A DNA stretch of 64,000 nt from Paenibacillus prosopidis (GCF_003337375.1 NZ_QPJD01000013.1:165148-229147); one strand, 5' to 3'; shown: positions 32,963 through 43,321, counted from the stretch's first letter. Program-made: numbers and translations. The notes: a model not told the origin generated them from the letters alone.

Positions 32963-35596
32963 ATGACAACGAAACTGCATGAAGTACTAACGGGCAAGGA
33001 AGATAACTATATTCTGCCTTTCTTCTGGCAGCATGGGGAAGACGAGGAGTTACTTCGGGAAGAAATGGCTCGAATCCACGAATCGGGCATTCGGGCGGTT
33101 TGCGTTGAATCGAGACCGCATCCGGATTTCCTTGGACCTAAATGGTGGAAGGATATCGACGTGATCATGGAAGAGGCGAGAGAGCGCGGCATGCGGGTAT
33201 GGATCCTGGATGACGACCACTTCCCCACAGGTCATGCGGCAGGTCGATATAAAGAAGCGTCCCAAGAGCTTCGCCGTCTCTATCTATCGGAGAGTCATAT
33301 CGATGCGTTCGGACCGAGCGCACACTCCGCATTCTTGGTGTCACCTTTGCCTTATCACCCGGGTTACAGCATCGGAGGTACGGTGATTGCTGTAATTGCT
33401 GTAAAGCGCGATCCGGTAACGGGTGTATTGACGGAAGAGACACTCAATTTGACCGATCAAGTTGAGAATGGAAAGCTGCATTGGGACGTGCCCGATGGCT
33501 ATTGGCGGATCTTTATGCTGAATGAAAGCGAGCATGGCGGCGATCCGGACAAGAAAGACTACATGAATCCGCTCGTTGCCGATTCTGTTCGCGTCCTGAT
33601 CGATACCGTACATGAGTCCTTTTATGCGCGTTACCGCGAGGATTTCGGAGGAACGCTTGCCGGTTTCTTCTCCGATGAACCAGGCTTCTATAACGATAAA
33701 GATACATGGGACTTCAACTCCAAACCGGGCAAGAAGGGAGTCTCCCTTCCGTGGAGCAAGGAGATGTACAGCCTGATGGAAGCGGAGTTCGGCTCCGACT
33801 ACAGAAGGTATTTGCCCTTGCTATGGCACGATGGCGGCGAAAGCATGTCGCGCATGCGCTACAGCTACATGAATCTGGTCAGCAAGCTCTATGCGCGTAA
33901 TTTCACCGCACAGATCGGAGATTGGTGCCGGGAGCGAGGGGTCGAGTATATCGGCCATGTGCTGGAAGACAGCAACGTTCATGCAAGGCTCGGCAGCGGC
34001 GCAGGACATTTCTATCGGGCGCTTGGCGGACAGGATATGTCCGGACTCGATGTCGTGCTCTGGCAGCTCCGGCCTGGATTCGACGAGGTTCCGACACGAG
34101 GAATGTTCAATGAAGGCGATTCGGAGTTTTTCAACTACGGCATGGCCAAAATGGCTGTATCGCTTGCGCACCTGGATCCGAAGAAGAAGGGGCGCACGAT
34201 GGCCGAAGTATTCGGTGCATATGGCTGGGCGGAAGGCCTGAAGCTCATGAAATGGCTGACCGATCACATGCTTGTCCGAGGCGTGAATTACTTTGTTCCG
34301 CACGCCTTCTCGCCCAAAGAATACCCGGACAGGGATTGCCCGCCGCATCTGTATGCGAGAGGTAAGAACCCGCAATTCCGGTACTACAAATACTTGAATC
34401 ACTATACGAATCGCCTGAGTCATCTCCTTTCCGGCGGCACCCATATCGCGACGGCAGCCGTCCTCTACCATGCCGAAGCGGAATGGTCCGGAGACTATAT
34501 GTACTTTCACAAGCCGGTGAAAGAACTAATGCGGAACCAGATCGATTGCGATGTCCTGCCGTGCGATACGATTCTGAGCGATGTCGCGGTTCGGGACGGG
34601 AAGCTCGCAATGCAGGATGAAACCTATGATTGTTTCATTGTTCCGTACAGCGAAGCGCTCCCTGGCGAAGTATTGTCCAAATTAACTCTTATGGCGGAAC
34701 AAGGGCTCTCCATCTTCTTCATTGACGGCCTTCCGAGCAGATCGAGCGAGGGTAAGCTTGATCCGCAAGCTCTTGACCGACTTGCCGCGAACGAACGGGT
34801 AGAAGTCGTGACGCTGGACAAGCTTGCAGGCAAGCTGAGGGAAGCAGGCTATTACGATGTGCAAGTTAGGGACAGCGAACCGTTCTTGCGCAGTTATCAC
34901 ATGAGACATTCGGACATGGACGTCTTCCTGTTCTTCAATGAACACCCGACCCAAGCTATCGATACGGAAGTGTATTTGCCGGTAACGGGAAGCGTGACAT
35001 TGTACGATGCTTATACCAATAAGCTCTTGGAATCGGACAGCGTGCAAGAGGGTGAAGGATCGCGGCTCAAGCTCAAACTGCCGGCTTCCGAGACGATTGT
35101 CATCATCGTATCCGGCGAGGAGCTTGGCGAATGGGAAGCAGCTAAGCCGATAACCGATGAGAAGCTGATCATGGCGCTCACGGGCCCTTGGTCGGTCGCC
35201 ACGGCAACATCCGAGCAATATCCGGCATTCACCCCTTGGCGAGAGCTGGATACCTTGACCGACTTAAGCCGCTCCGGTCTGCTGCCTTCTTTCTCAGGGA
35301 CGTACCGTTATGAGATGGTATGGGATTGGTCGCCGGTATTCGGGAATCGCGCCATGATTGATCTTGGCGAAGCTTTCGAGACTGCTGAGGTCTTCCTTAA
35401 CGGCGTATCTGCGGGAATTCGTATTGCAGCTCCGTACCAGTTTGATCTAAGCGATTTGATCCGGGAGGGCAGCAATTCGCTTGCGATTGAAGTGACGAAT
35501 ACGCTGGTGCTGGAGACACCGGATTTCTTCTCGCGTCTGGGACAGCTGGAGCCAAGCGGTTTACTGGGGCCTGTTCAGTTGTATTGTGAAAAGTAG
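32963..35596 (+). CDS. Large glycoside hydrolase, GH106/rhamnosidase-like
   Basis: ATG 32963 follows AAGGAGCG; the protein has 877 residues and no signal peptide. The N-terminal barrel shows LPFFWQHGEDEELLREEMARI, VWILDDDHFPTGHA and FFSDEPGFYND, where an acidic D-E pair is characteristic of the GH106-like group. The C-terminal 120 residues form a galactose-binding beta-sandwich (MIDLGEAFETAEVFLNGVSAG; GSNSLAIEVTNTL; LLGPVQLY), again the usual ending of these enzymes. I rely on remembered motifs, so the family number is tentative; a glycosidase role is likely. It is the second gene of the site-B operon. Confidence 0.55.
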   Translation: MTTKLHEVLTGKEDNYILPFFWQHGEDEELLREEMARIHESGIRAVCVESRPHPDFLGPKWWKDIDVIMEEARERGMRVWILDDDHFPTGHAAGRYKEASQELRRLYLSESHIDAFGPSAHSAFLVSPLPYHPGYSIGGTVIAVIAVKRDPVTGVLTEETLNLTDQVENGKLHWDVPDGYWRIFMLNESEHGGDPDKKDYMNPLVADSVRVLIDTVHESFYARYREDFGGTLAGFFSDEPGFYNDKDTWDFNSKPGKKGVSLPWSKEMYSLMEAEFGSDYRRYLPLLWHDGGESMSRMRYSYMNLVSKLYARNFTAQIGDWCRERGVEYIGHVLEDSNVHARLGSGAGHFYRALGGQDMSGLDVVLWQLRPGFDEVPTRGMFNEGDSEFFNYGMAKMAVSLAHLDPKKKGRTMAEVFGAYGWAEGLKLMKWLTDHMLVRGVNYFVPHAFSPKEYPDRDCPPHLYARGKNPQFRYYKYLNHYTNRLSHLLSGGTHIATAAVLYHAEAEWSGDYMYFHKPVKELMRNQIDCDVLPCDTILSDVAVRDGKLAMQDETYDCFIVPYSEALPGEVLSKLTLMAEQGLSIFFIDGLPSRSSEGKLDPQALDRLAANERVEVVTLDKLAGKLREAGYYDVQVRDSEPFLRSYHMRHSDMDVFLFFNEHPTQAIDTEVYLPVTGSVTLYDAYTNKLLESDSVQEGEGSRLKLKLPASETIVIIVSGEELGEWEAAKPITDEKLIMALTGPWSVATATSEQYPAFTPWRELDTLTDLSRSGLLPSFSGTYRYEMVWDWSPVFGNRAMIDLGEAFETAEVFLNGVSAGIRIAAPYQFDLSDLIREGSNSLAIEVTNTLVLETPDFFSRLGQLEPSGLLGPVQLYCEK

Positions 35597-35711
35597 GATC
35601 CCAAATGCAATAAAAAGTCTTGAAATAAAGCAAGCAAGTTATCTGAAGGCACTGACTTTACTATCAACAAAAACAGCAAGAAAACATTATTTTATAGTGG
35701 GAGGTTATCTA

Positions 35712-36728
35712 TTGGAACAGGTGGAAATGATTTCTCTTAGCGATGCACACAAAAAATTTTTTGAGGTAGGGGCATGTCTTAGTAGCGAGAGCATAAAAAG
35801 ACATGGTGCCATTATTAAAAAGCACTTTAACTGTGCTGTTGCAGAAAACGCAATGAAATGGGAACCGATTGAGCCGCAAACAGGGATTTTTACATTTGGA
35901 GAAGCCGATGAAATTGTAAAATTTACTAAGGATAATCAAATGACTCTTCGTGCACATGCGCCAATTTGGCACATGGCGGTACCGGATGAATTATTCGTGG
36001 ATGGAGACAAGCCTGCTTCCAGGGAAATTCTGATTGAGCGTATCGACAGCCATATGAAGGCGTTCTGCGAACATTTTAAAGGACAGATTTCCAGTTGGGA
36101 TGTTGTAAACGAGGCAATCAACGATTTTCCCGGGGAAGACTTGAGACAGTCCAAGTGGTTGGAATTGATCGGCCCGGATTATCTGGATATTTCTTATCAT
36201 ATTGCAAGAAAGTACGCACCGGATATACAGCTTTTCTACAATGATTATAACGAATTTGTTCCCTTTAAGCGTGAACGCATGCTGAGATTGGTAAAAGGGA
36301 TGTTAGACAGGGGAGTACCGCTTGATGGTATGGGATTACAGGCCCATGTCAATATCGTAGAATGTAATCTGGATGAATATGAACGTACCGTAGAAGCATT
36401 TGCTTCTTTAGGACTACGAATCCATATAACGGAGATGGATGTAAATCCTTATTCACTTCGTGACCGTGTATTCCCGCCTTCCTCTCCAATTACCGAGGAA
36501 ATGCATCATAAACAGGCAGAATTATATCGCGGCATATTTGATATCTGCCGTCGTTACTCTGATACGGTAGACGCGGTATTGACCTGGGGTGTCGCGGATG
36601 ATATGACATGGCTGGATGACTTATTCTGTCCTGGACGTGAACATCAGGCGTTGCTGTTCGATAAGGATCACAAGATAAAGAAATGGACAGAGCAGATCAT
36701 TGAAGATGCCATCCGATACAACGGTTAA
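35712..36728 (+). CDS. Intracellular GH10 endo-beta-1,4-xylanase, TTG start
   Basis: TTG 35712 with GGGAGG seven bases upstream gives 338 residues, the usual size of signal-less intracellular GH10 enzymes; the frame from 35586 overlaps the previous gene and has no ribosome binding site. Landmarks are the acid/base Glu 134 in WDVVNEAIND, the nucleophile Glu 241 in IHITEMDVN, ENAMKW, HAPIWH, and LTWGVADDMTWL. It should cut short xylo- or aldouronate oligosaccharides after import. Its base composition is lower in GC than the preceding gene. It ends the site-B operon before a strong hairpin. Confidence 0.93.
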   Translation: MEQVEMISLSDAHKKFFEVGACLSSESIKRHGAIIKKHFNCAVAENAMKWEPIEPQTGIFTFGEADEIVKFTKDNQMTLRAHAPIWHMAVPDELFVDGDKPASREILIERIDSHMKAFCEHFKGQISSWDVVNEAINDFPGEDLRQSKWLELIGPDYLDISYHIARKYAPDIQLFYNDYNEFVPFKRERMLRLVKGMLDRGVPLDGMGLQAHVNIVECNLDEYERTVEAFASLGLRIHITEMDVNPYSLRDRVFPPSSPITEEMHHKQAELYRGIFDICRRYSDTVDAVLTWGVADDMTWLDDLFCPGREHQALLFDKDHKIKKWTEQIIEDAIRYNG

Positions 36729-36826
36729 AATGAAGGCGGGATTCATAAACCGTAAATCAAGCTGTCCAATAGTCATCGAAGATGACTTGAAGTTATTCCC
36801 CGTCAAGTAGATACGTAATTGTCATT

Positions 36827-36873
36827 AAGCGACCTTATTCCGGTATTTTATTGGAGTAAGGTCACTTAATTTA
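36827..36873 (+). terminator. Hairpin terminator after the GH10 gene
   Basis: AAGCGACCTTATTCC (36827-36841) pairs with GGAGTAAGGTCACTT (36853-36867) over 15 bp with G-T pairs, followed by AATTTA. The T-run is short, so efficiency is uncertain. Confidence 0.65.
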
Positions 36874-36986
36874 GATTGGAAACGGTGGCGGCTGTAGAAC
36901 TGAAAGTAACTCGTTACTCGATACTGATTTGATCGGCATTAAGGGAGCGGAAGTAAGTAATCTTCAAACAAAGGAAGGAATCCATC

Positions 36987-38048
36987 ATGCAATCATCGAT
37001 TAGACCGGGACAAGTTTGGCTGGACACGGAAGGCAAACGAATCCAAGCCCATGGAGGCTCCATCTTCTACCAGAACGATACCTTCTACTGGTACGGAGAG
37101 AACAAAGAGAAAACGACTCCAGGAAGCGGAATCTGGCATTGGGGAGTACGTTGTTACTCCTCGAAGGATTTGTACAATTGGAAGGATGAGGGGCTGATTA
37201 TTCCACCTGTGGAGGACGATGTCACCTCTTCTCTTCATCCGTCAAGCAACATGGACCGTCCGCATATTATCTACAACAAGGAAACCGGGAAATATGTATG
37301 CTGGCTGAAAATCATGGAAAAGGATCATACCCAGACGTTAACCATCTTAACCTCGGATCAATTATTGGGACCTTATACGATGGTAAGAACCAAATACCGT
37401 CCGTTAAATATGAGCGCCGGAGATCTCGACTTAGTAATAGCTCAGGATGGAAAAGCCTATTATTACTTCGAAAGGGTTCACAGCGAATTGATATGTGCGG
37501 ATCTTACCTCCGATTACACGGATGTAACCGGATATTACTCCACTCATTTCCCTAATATTCATCCCCCTTACGTTCGCGAAGCGCCTGCCCATTTCGAACG
37601 TAATGGTCTTCAATATTTGGTGACATCAGGGTCGACAGGCTACTACCCGAATCCATCCGAAGTCTCTTGCGCGAGAACCTATCACGGTCCTTTCGATATT
37701 CTGGGCAACCCCCATGTGAACGATAGCACGAATACGTCTTTCCGGTCCCAGATTTCATGTATATTTAAGCATCCGAAGAAAAAAGATCTCTATATCGCTC
37801 TGGCGGATCGCTGGATTACCGATGAGGCGGGATTTATTCCTTACGAAGACATCCGGAATGGCTTCGACCGCATGTATAATCCGAATCGAACGGACGAACC
37901 CTTCCCTACTGCGACGCAGAGAAGACAGCCTTATAATGCGGAAGAGAATACGAATAAGGCAGATTATGTTTGGCTGCCATTCCGCTTTGAGGGGAAGATG
38001 GCTTATCTGGATTGGAAAGAGGAATGGCGAATTGAAGATTACGAATAG
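36987..38048 (+). CDS. GH43-type glycosidase (exo-galactanase-like subgroup)
   Basis: ATG 36987 follows AAAGGAAGGA; the protein has 353 residues and no signal peptide. The N-terminus IQAHGGSIFYQNDTFYWYGENK is the opening blade of a five-bladed propeller, as in GH43 members related to galactan 1,3-beta-galactosidase. LHPSSNMDRPHIIYN, SAGDLDLVIAQDGKAYYYF and YVREAPAHFERNGLQYLVTSG provide the acidic residues expected in each blade. Those subgroups also act on arabinose or xylose side chains, so the substrate stays open. A relic of a second copy lies at 154. No tandem operator was found upstream; transcription may come from a separate promoter. Confidence 0.8.
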   Translation: MQSSIRPGQVWLDTEGKRIQAHGGSIFYQNDTFYWYGENKEKTTPGSGIWHWGVRCYSSKDLYNWKDEGLIIPPVEDDVTSSLHPSSNMDRPHIIYNKETGKYVCWLKIMEKDHTQTLTILTSDQLLGPYTMVRTKYRPLNMSAGDLDLVIAQDGKAYYYFERVHSELICADLTSDYTDVTGYYSTHFPNIHPPYVREAPAHFERNGLQYLVTSGSTGYYPNPSEVSCARTYHGPFDILGNPHVNDSTNTSFRSQISCIFKHPKKKDLYIALADRWITDEAGFIPYEDIRNGFDRMYNPNRTDEPFPTATQRRQPYNAEENTNKADYVWLPFRFEGKMAYLDWKEEWRIEDYE

Positions 38049-38056
38049 GAAGCACC

Positions 38057-38090
38057 GAGCCAACTGAATGAGACAGTTGGCTCGCTTTCA
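38057..38090 (+). terminator. Hairpin terminator or attenuator between GH43 and GH78 genes
   Basis: GAGCCAACTG (38057-38066) pairs with CAGTTGGCTC (38074-38083) over 10 perfect base pairs, followed by GCTTTC. Confidence 0.65.
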
Positions 38091-38111
38091 AATTGTAAAG
38101 GGGTAATAAAA

Positions 38112-40943
38112 ATGAAAATTACACGTTTAAAGACCAATCGAATATCCAATCCTCTTGGATTTGAACTTGGCACGCCACGCCTGTCTTATGTAGCAACCGA
38201 TACTACGGCAATCAAACAGATCGCAGCTCAAATTCAAGTATCACTTGATGAAACCATTACGAGGGTTGTATTCGACAGCGGCAAGAGTGAACAGATCGAC
38301 AGTTTGGCATACGAGCTGCCCATCCCGCTTACGCCGAAAACCCGCTATTATTGGCGGGTTAAGGTTTGGGCAGATAACGGAGATGAAGCGATTAGTGATA
38401 TAGCGTGGTTCGAAACGGCGAAGCTTCAGGAAGCATGGAACGCCGATTGGATCACGCCAAACTTGGACAAGACCATCCATCCTGCTATAAGCACGGAATT
38501 TTCCCTTTCCAAAGCAGTAAAGAGCGCTCGAGCTTATGTATGCGGTTTGGGTTTGTACGAAATGGAGATCAACGGGGGGAAAGCCGGGGAAGAGTAGCTT
38601 ACTCCGAATTTCAATGCGTATGACAAATGGCTGCAATACCAGACCTATGATATTAGCGATTTGATTAAGCAGGGGATTAACACCGTTGAGGTTGTCCTTG
38701 GCAATGGAATGTATAAAGGACGTTTTGGGTTCGATAATAAGTCTGAGATTTATGGAGACCGATTCTCCTTGTTGTGCGAAATTGAAGTGACTCATGAAGA
38801 CGGATCAACGACTTTTGTTCAATCCAATGAAAGCTGGCAAGCAAAGAAAAGCCGGATCGTGGAGAGTGACCTGTATGACGGGGAATTCTACGATGCCACA
38901 TTGTGTGACGACACCTGTTATGGTGTGGAAAAAGTGGACATCGGATATGACAAGCTTCAAGCCAGAAGGAGTCTTCCGGTTATCATCAACGAAACGATTA
39001 AGCCTGTAGAAGTGATTACCACTCCAGCTGGTGAAAACGTGCTCGACATGGGTCAGAATATGGTCGGCTGGATTCAGTTTGCTAATCGCGCTCCCAAGGG
39101 AGTGGAAATTCTCCTGCAATATGGCGAACTGCTGCAGGAAGGCGACTTCTATCAGGAAAATCTGCGGACAGCCAAGGCGGAGCACCGGTACATTTCGGAT
39201 GGTAAGAGCGGCTGGATTAGGCCGCATTTCACGTACTTCGGATTCCGATATGTGAAGGTTACGGGCTGGGTAGGAAATCTGAACATCGAAGACTTTACAG
39301 GCTGCGTGCTCCATTCCGAAATGGAAATAACCGGCAACATCGAAACGAGCAATCCCCTGGTGAATCGGTTGTTCCTGAATGCCTTGTGGGGGCAAAAGGG
39401 GAATTTTCTGGACGTTCCCACGGATTGTCCACAACGGGATGAGCGCATGGGCTGGACCGGAGACGCGCAGGTTTTCGCAGGGACAGCTACGTTTAATATG
39501 GACACCTATGCCTTCTTCAGTAAGTACAACTATGATCTCTGGCAGGAGCAAGCTGCACAAGACGGTTCGGTGCCCCATTTTGTGCCACAGACGACTTCCG
39601 CTACGGGGAACGGTTCCAGTGCATGGGGGGATGCCGCGACAATCATCCCTTGGACCCTCTATCTTCATACAGGGGATAAAGCGATTCTGGAGCAGCAGTT
39701 GGACAGTATGAAGGCATGGGTGGATTATATCAAACGACAGGATGACGCCTCCGGAGGCAAAAGACTGTGGACGACGGGCTTCCATTTCGGGGACTGGCTT
39801 GCCTTGGACGGCGACGATCCTTCACAGGCTGAAGGGGGGACTGAGACAGCCTTTATCGCTTCCGCCTATTATTGCTATTCTTCCATCTTGGTCGCCAAAG
39901 CCGCCAAGGTACTGGGTAAAATGGAATTGGCACAGCAATATGACGAGCTTTCAAACGAAGTAAAGGCTGCGATTCAGAAGGAATATTTCACCCTTACCGG
40001 TCGTTTTGCCTTGCATACCCAAACCTCTATGGTTCTGACACTCTTTATGGATCTTGCGCCAGAGAAGGACAAAGCTCGGGTCATCGACGAGTTGAGGGAA
40101 CGTCTCAAAAAAGATAATGACCACCTGAAAACAGGGTTCGTAGGAACCCCATATCTATGCAGGACGCTATCGGAATCCGGCTTGAATGAAGCGGCGTATA
40201 CGCTTCTCTTGAATAAGGATTATCCGAGTTGGTTGTATGCGGTCACCATGGGGGCTACGACGATATGGGAGCGATGGAATTCGGTGCTGCCTGACGGCAA
40301 GATTAGCGGTACGGACATGAACTCCTTAAATCATTATGCCTATGGCTCCATTGTGGAATGGATGTACAGATATATGGCAGGCATTAATCCGGTTGAAGAC
40401 AAACCTGGTTTCAGGCATGTGTTGTTGGCACCGAAGCCGGATGCCCGATTGAGATACGCTAAGGCATCCCTGGAGTCGGCAGCCGGTCTGTATGAGAGTG
40501 GATGGATTGTGAATGAAGACGGGGAGTTGAATTTCCGGTTCGTCATTCCATTCCATGCAACGGCTACGATTGAATTGCCTGATGCGAAGCTGGAGAACGT
40601 TCTCTTGAATGGGAAGCCGCTGAAGGATCAAGGAATCGAGTCGGAACCATTCATGAATGGGGTCCGTCTCCAACTAGTCAGCGGAATCTGGGAATTCGCT
40701 TATATGCCGGAGGCTGACTATATCTATCGCTACAGCACGTATTTTCCAGTAGAGCAGCTGCTGTTAAACGATGAGGCCAAACAGGCTGTGAGCGAGGTGT
40801 TTCCACAGATCGGGGCTATCCCGACAAGTATGCTGTCTAAAGGTCAGTCCTTACGATATCTTAGCCAACATGTTCTATCTCAGATTCAAGCGGAAGTATT
40901 GGATGCATTGGACCTTAAGTTAAAGAACATTAAATATCAATAA
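38112..40943 (+). pseudogene. GH78 alpha-L-rhamnosidase interrupted by one in-frame stop
   Basis: One reading frame of 943 codons is interrupted only by TAG at 38595-38597; both halves are in the same frame and homology is continuous (NGGKAGEE-stop-LTPNFNAYDKW, where family members have Tyr). A TAC or TAT to TAG change explains it. The N-terminal part has the fibronectin-like and substrate-binding domains (YYWRVKVWADNGDE; YVCGLGLYEMEINGG). The C-terminal part has the catalytic domain (DVPTDCPQRDERMGWTGDAQVF; WGDAATIIPW; GDWLALDG; TTIWERWNS) and the Bac_rhamnosid_C-like end. A final segment of about 65 residues (VEQLLLNDEAKQAVSEVFP onward) also occurs in the next gene. An ATG at 38661 could restart translation, but this would lack 180 residues. 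Confidence 0.85.
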
Positions 40944-40956
40944 GGGGGTGATTTCA

Positions 40957-42129
40957 ATGCAGAATAACAAGGATATTCAAATCAGAGATCCATTTATCTT
41001 TACGAATAAGAGGGATGGAAAATATTACATGTATGGCAGTACGGATAAAAATATATGGAGCGAAGGTACGGGGTTTGATGTTTATGTTGGAGAAGACCTG
41101 AATCATTGGGAAGGGCCTTATACGGTTTTTAAACCGAATGAGGATTTTTATTCGGAACAACAATTTTGGGCTCCAGAGGTCCATGAGTATAACGGAAATT
41201 ATTATATGTTTGCTACCTTCTTTAGAAAAGACAATAACCATAGGGGAACGGCCATACTTCGCTCCGATCGTTTACTCGGACCATTCGAACCGCATAGCGA
41301 AGGCCCAGTAACACCTGCAGAATGGCACTCTTTGGACGGAACCTTCTACAGGGACGAAGATGGACAACCCTGGATGGTATTCTGCCATGAGTGGATGCAA
41401 GTTGGAGACGGGGAAATATGTGCGATGAGACTGTCAGAAGACTTGAAGGAAGCTGTTGGCAAACCCATCGTTTTATTTCGAGCTTCAGAAGCTCCTTGGC
41501 CCACTCCACTCGAATTACCGCCTAATTTTCCAAATCCTGAGTTAAAGTCAAGAGAAAACTTTATTACAGATGGAACATTTATGTATAAGGCTTCTAATGG
41601 TGAATTATTAATGCTCTGGGCTAGTTTTGTTAATAATGTATATGCACAAGGTATTTCAAGGTCCACGAGTGGAGTCATAACAGGACCTTGGGTGCATGAT
41701 GCTGCCCCCATCTATAATAACGATGGCGGGCATGCGATGATTTTTCGTACATTTGAAGAAAACCTAATGCTAACGTTACATTCTCCAAATATTACGCCAG
41801 AGGAACGTCCCATCATTATTCCCATGGTTGAAGAGGACGGTAACATAACCCTTGAGCAAGTTAGCGCTGTCGTTCGACAAGATGATGAACGTGACGAATC
41901 GGAAGAGCTTACGATGACCTTTGACGAGAATAGCAGGCTTGGCGATTTATTGACTAACGAAGCGGCTGCCGCCGTACTGGAAAAACATTTGCCCGGGATT
42001 TCGATGAATCCGACGGCAAATATGGGAAAAGCCTTCACGCTTAAGCAATTGGTCCGTATTCCGCAAGCCAATTTGACCGATGAGAAGATTATGGAAATTG
42101 CAGCTGATCTAGCTGGAATCGAGCGTTAA
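40957..42129 (+). CDS. GH43-family glycosidase with C-terminal accessory segment
   Basis: ATG 40957 lies eight bases after AAGGGGG, giving 390 residues; GTG 40948 overlaps the ribosome binding site. The propeller shows the GH43 pattern: IQIRDPFIFTNKRDGKYYMYG (catalytic base Asp), FWAPEVHEYNGNYYMFA, HSLDGTFYRDEDGQPWMVFCHEW (pKa-modulating Asp) and ITDGTFMYK, and a final NDGGHAMIF. The last 65 residues (LGDLLTNEAAAAVLEKHLPG; FTLKQLVRIP) form a helical segment shared with the GH78 pseudogene and the relic at 63158. Activity is probably arabinofuranosidase or xylosidase. It starts 14 bp after the GH78 frame, so they were one transcription unit. Confidence 0.88.
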   Translation: MQNNKDIQIRDPFIFTNKRDGKYYMYGSTDKNIWSEGTGFDVYVGEDLNHWEGPYTVFKPNEDFYSEQQFWAPEVHEYNGNYYMFATFFRKDNNHRGTAILRSDRLLGPFEPHSEGPVTPAEWHSLDGTFYRDEDGQPWMVFCHEWMQVGDGEICAMRLSEDLKEAVGKPIVLFRASEAPWPTPLELPPNFPNPELKSRENFITDGTFMYKASNGELLMLWASFVNNVYAQGISRSTSGVITGPWVHDAAPIYNNDGGHAMIFRTFEENLMLTLHSPNITPEERPIIIPMVEEDGNITLEQVSAVVRQDDERDESEELTMTFDENSRLGDLLTNEAAAAVLEKHLPGISMNPTANMGKAFTLKQLVRIPQANLTDEKIMEIAADLAGIER

Positions 42130-42147
42130 CTTCGGAAGAGAATGAGG

Positions 42148-42185
42148 GGCTGTCACTGCAGTTATAAGTGGACAGCCACTTTTTC
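42148..42185 (+). terminator. Rho-independent terminator after the GH43 gene
   Basis: GGCTGTC (42148-42154) pairs with GACAGCC (42171-42177), followed by ACTTTTTC. Confidence 0.75.
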
Positions 42186-42236
42186 ATTCTTGGGGTCATC
42201 AGGGTAAGTAATGGAACTGGTAAGCAGTCGATTGAT

Positions 42237-42301
42237 GTCGTCAAACCGCTATTGAAGAAGTCGTCATACTGCTATTTAGGCACACTTGTATCTCCTATAA
42301 T
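42237..42301 (+). promoter_or_regulatory. Tandem operator plus -10 (regulon site C), upstream of the importer/YesMN operon
   Basis: GTCGTCAAACCGCTA (42237-42251) and GTCGTCATACTGCTA (42260-42274) are 23 bp apart. After 21 bp comes a consensus -10, TATAAT (42296-42301). The perfect -10 suggests a higher basal level than the other sites, as expected if this promoter also drives the regulators. Confidence 0.8.
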
Positions 42302-42342
42302 GTGATTAAGACACATAATAAGGACAAGGAAGGGATCGAAAT

Positions 42343-43308
42343 ATGGAACAAGCCACATCGGCAGCCGTCCCGCTGGACGTACTGAAAGGAAAGAAAAGGA
42401 AGAACAAATACCGAAAATATTGGCCGCTTATGACCATGATGATTCCCGGTCTGCTTTACCTGCTATTCAATAACTATCTCCCCATGGCGGGAATCGTCAT
42501 CGCCTTTAAGGATGTGAATTTCGCCAAAGGCATTCTTCAAAGCGACTGGACCGGATTCGACAATTTCGAGTACCTCTTCAAGACCTCGGACGCGTATATC
42601 ATTACACGAAATACGATTCTGTATAATGTCGTGTTCCTTGTTCTTGGAACCGTGTTGTCACTGGCCTGCGCGATCTTGCTGAATGAAATCAAGAACAAGT
42701 TGCTGCTGAAGGCCTACCAAAGCCTTATTACGCTACCCCATCTGATCTCGATGGTAATCGTCAGTTACCTGGTGTACGCCTTTTTGAGTCCGGAGGTTGG
42801 ATTCATGAATAAAACGATTCTTCCATGGCTGGGCATCGAAGATGAGGTTTTGTGGTATTTCGAATCGAAGTATTGGCCGGTGATTCTGACGCTCGTGCAT
42901 TTCTGGAAGGGAATCGGTTTCTCCAGCATCGTCTTCTTCGCCGCTTTACTTGGGATCGACGAGGAATATTATGAGGCGGCAAGGCTCGATGGGGCAAGTC
43001 GCTGGAAGCAGATTCGTCACATTACCTTGCCGATCATCACTCCAATCATTATTCTGATGACCCTGCTCAGCGTCGGACGGATCTTCTATTCCGACTTCGG
43101 TTTGTTCTATCAGGTTCCATTAAATTCAGGAGCGCTATTCGAAACGACGGCCACGATTGATACCTATGTATTCAATGGATTAATGGGATCGGGCGATCTA
43201 GGCATGTCTGCCGCAGCAGGCTTATATCAGTCCATCGTCGGATTTATCCTCGTTGTGCTGGCGAACTACTCAGTACGGCTTTACAGCAAAGACAACGCGT
43301 TATTTTAA
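42343..43308 (+). CDS. lplB: ABC sugar transporter permease, LplB type
   Basis: ATG 42343 follows AAGGAAGGGA; the 321-residue protein has six predicted membrane spans (from WPLMTMMIPGLLYLLF onward). It carries the inner-membrane coupling motif EEYYEAARLDGASRWKQIRHITLPII, the EAA loop that contacts the ATPase. The N-terminal lysine-rich tail is typical of LplB-like permeases. It pairs with the permease at 43322 and the lipoprotein at 47768 to import oligosaccharides. No ATPase gene is present; such importers share an MsmK-type ATPase encoded elsewhere. Confidence 0.9.
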   Translation: MEQATSAAVPLDVLKGKKRKNKYRKYWPLMTMMIPGLLYLLFNNYLPMAGIVIAFKDVNFAKGILQSDWTGFDNFEYLFKTSDAYIITRNTILYNVVFLVLGTVLSLACAILLNEIKNKLLLKAYQSLITLPHLISMVIVSYLVYAFLSPEVGFMNKTILPWLGIEDEVLWYFESKYWPVILTLVHFWKGIGFSSIVFFAALLGIDEEYYEAARLDGASRWKQIRHITLPIITPIIILMTLLSVGRIFYSDFGLFYQVPLNSGALFETTATIDTYVFNGLMGSGDLGMSAAAGLYQSIVGFILVVLANYSVRLYSKDNALF

Positions 43309-43321
43309 GGAGGTGTACCAC

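Noticed and set aside
36880..36985. Possible operator before the GH43 gene at 36987 (repeated ACTCG strings)
   Set aside because: The repeats do not match the 15-bp consensus or the fixed spacing to a -10.
38805..39785. 326-codon open frame on the minus strand
   Set aside because: It lies entirely antisense to the GH78 frame, shows no protein family features and has no ribosome binding site; it is a composition shadow.
38661..40943. Separate 760-residue rhamnosidase gene starting at 38661
   Set aside because: It is in the same frame as 38112-38597 and homology is continuous across the stop; it has no ribosome binding site at its ATG. I treat both parts as one interrupted gene.
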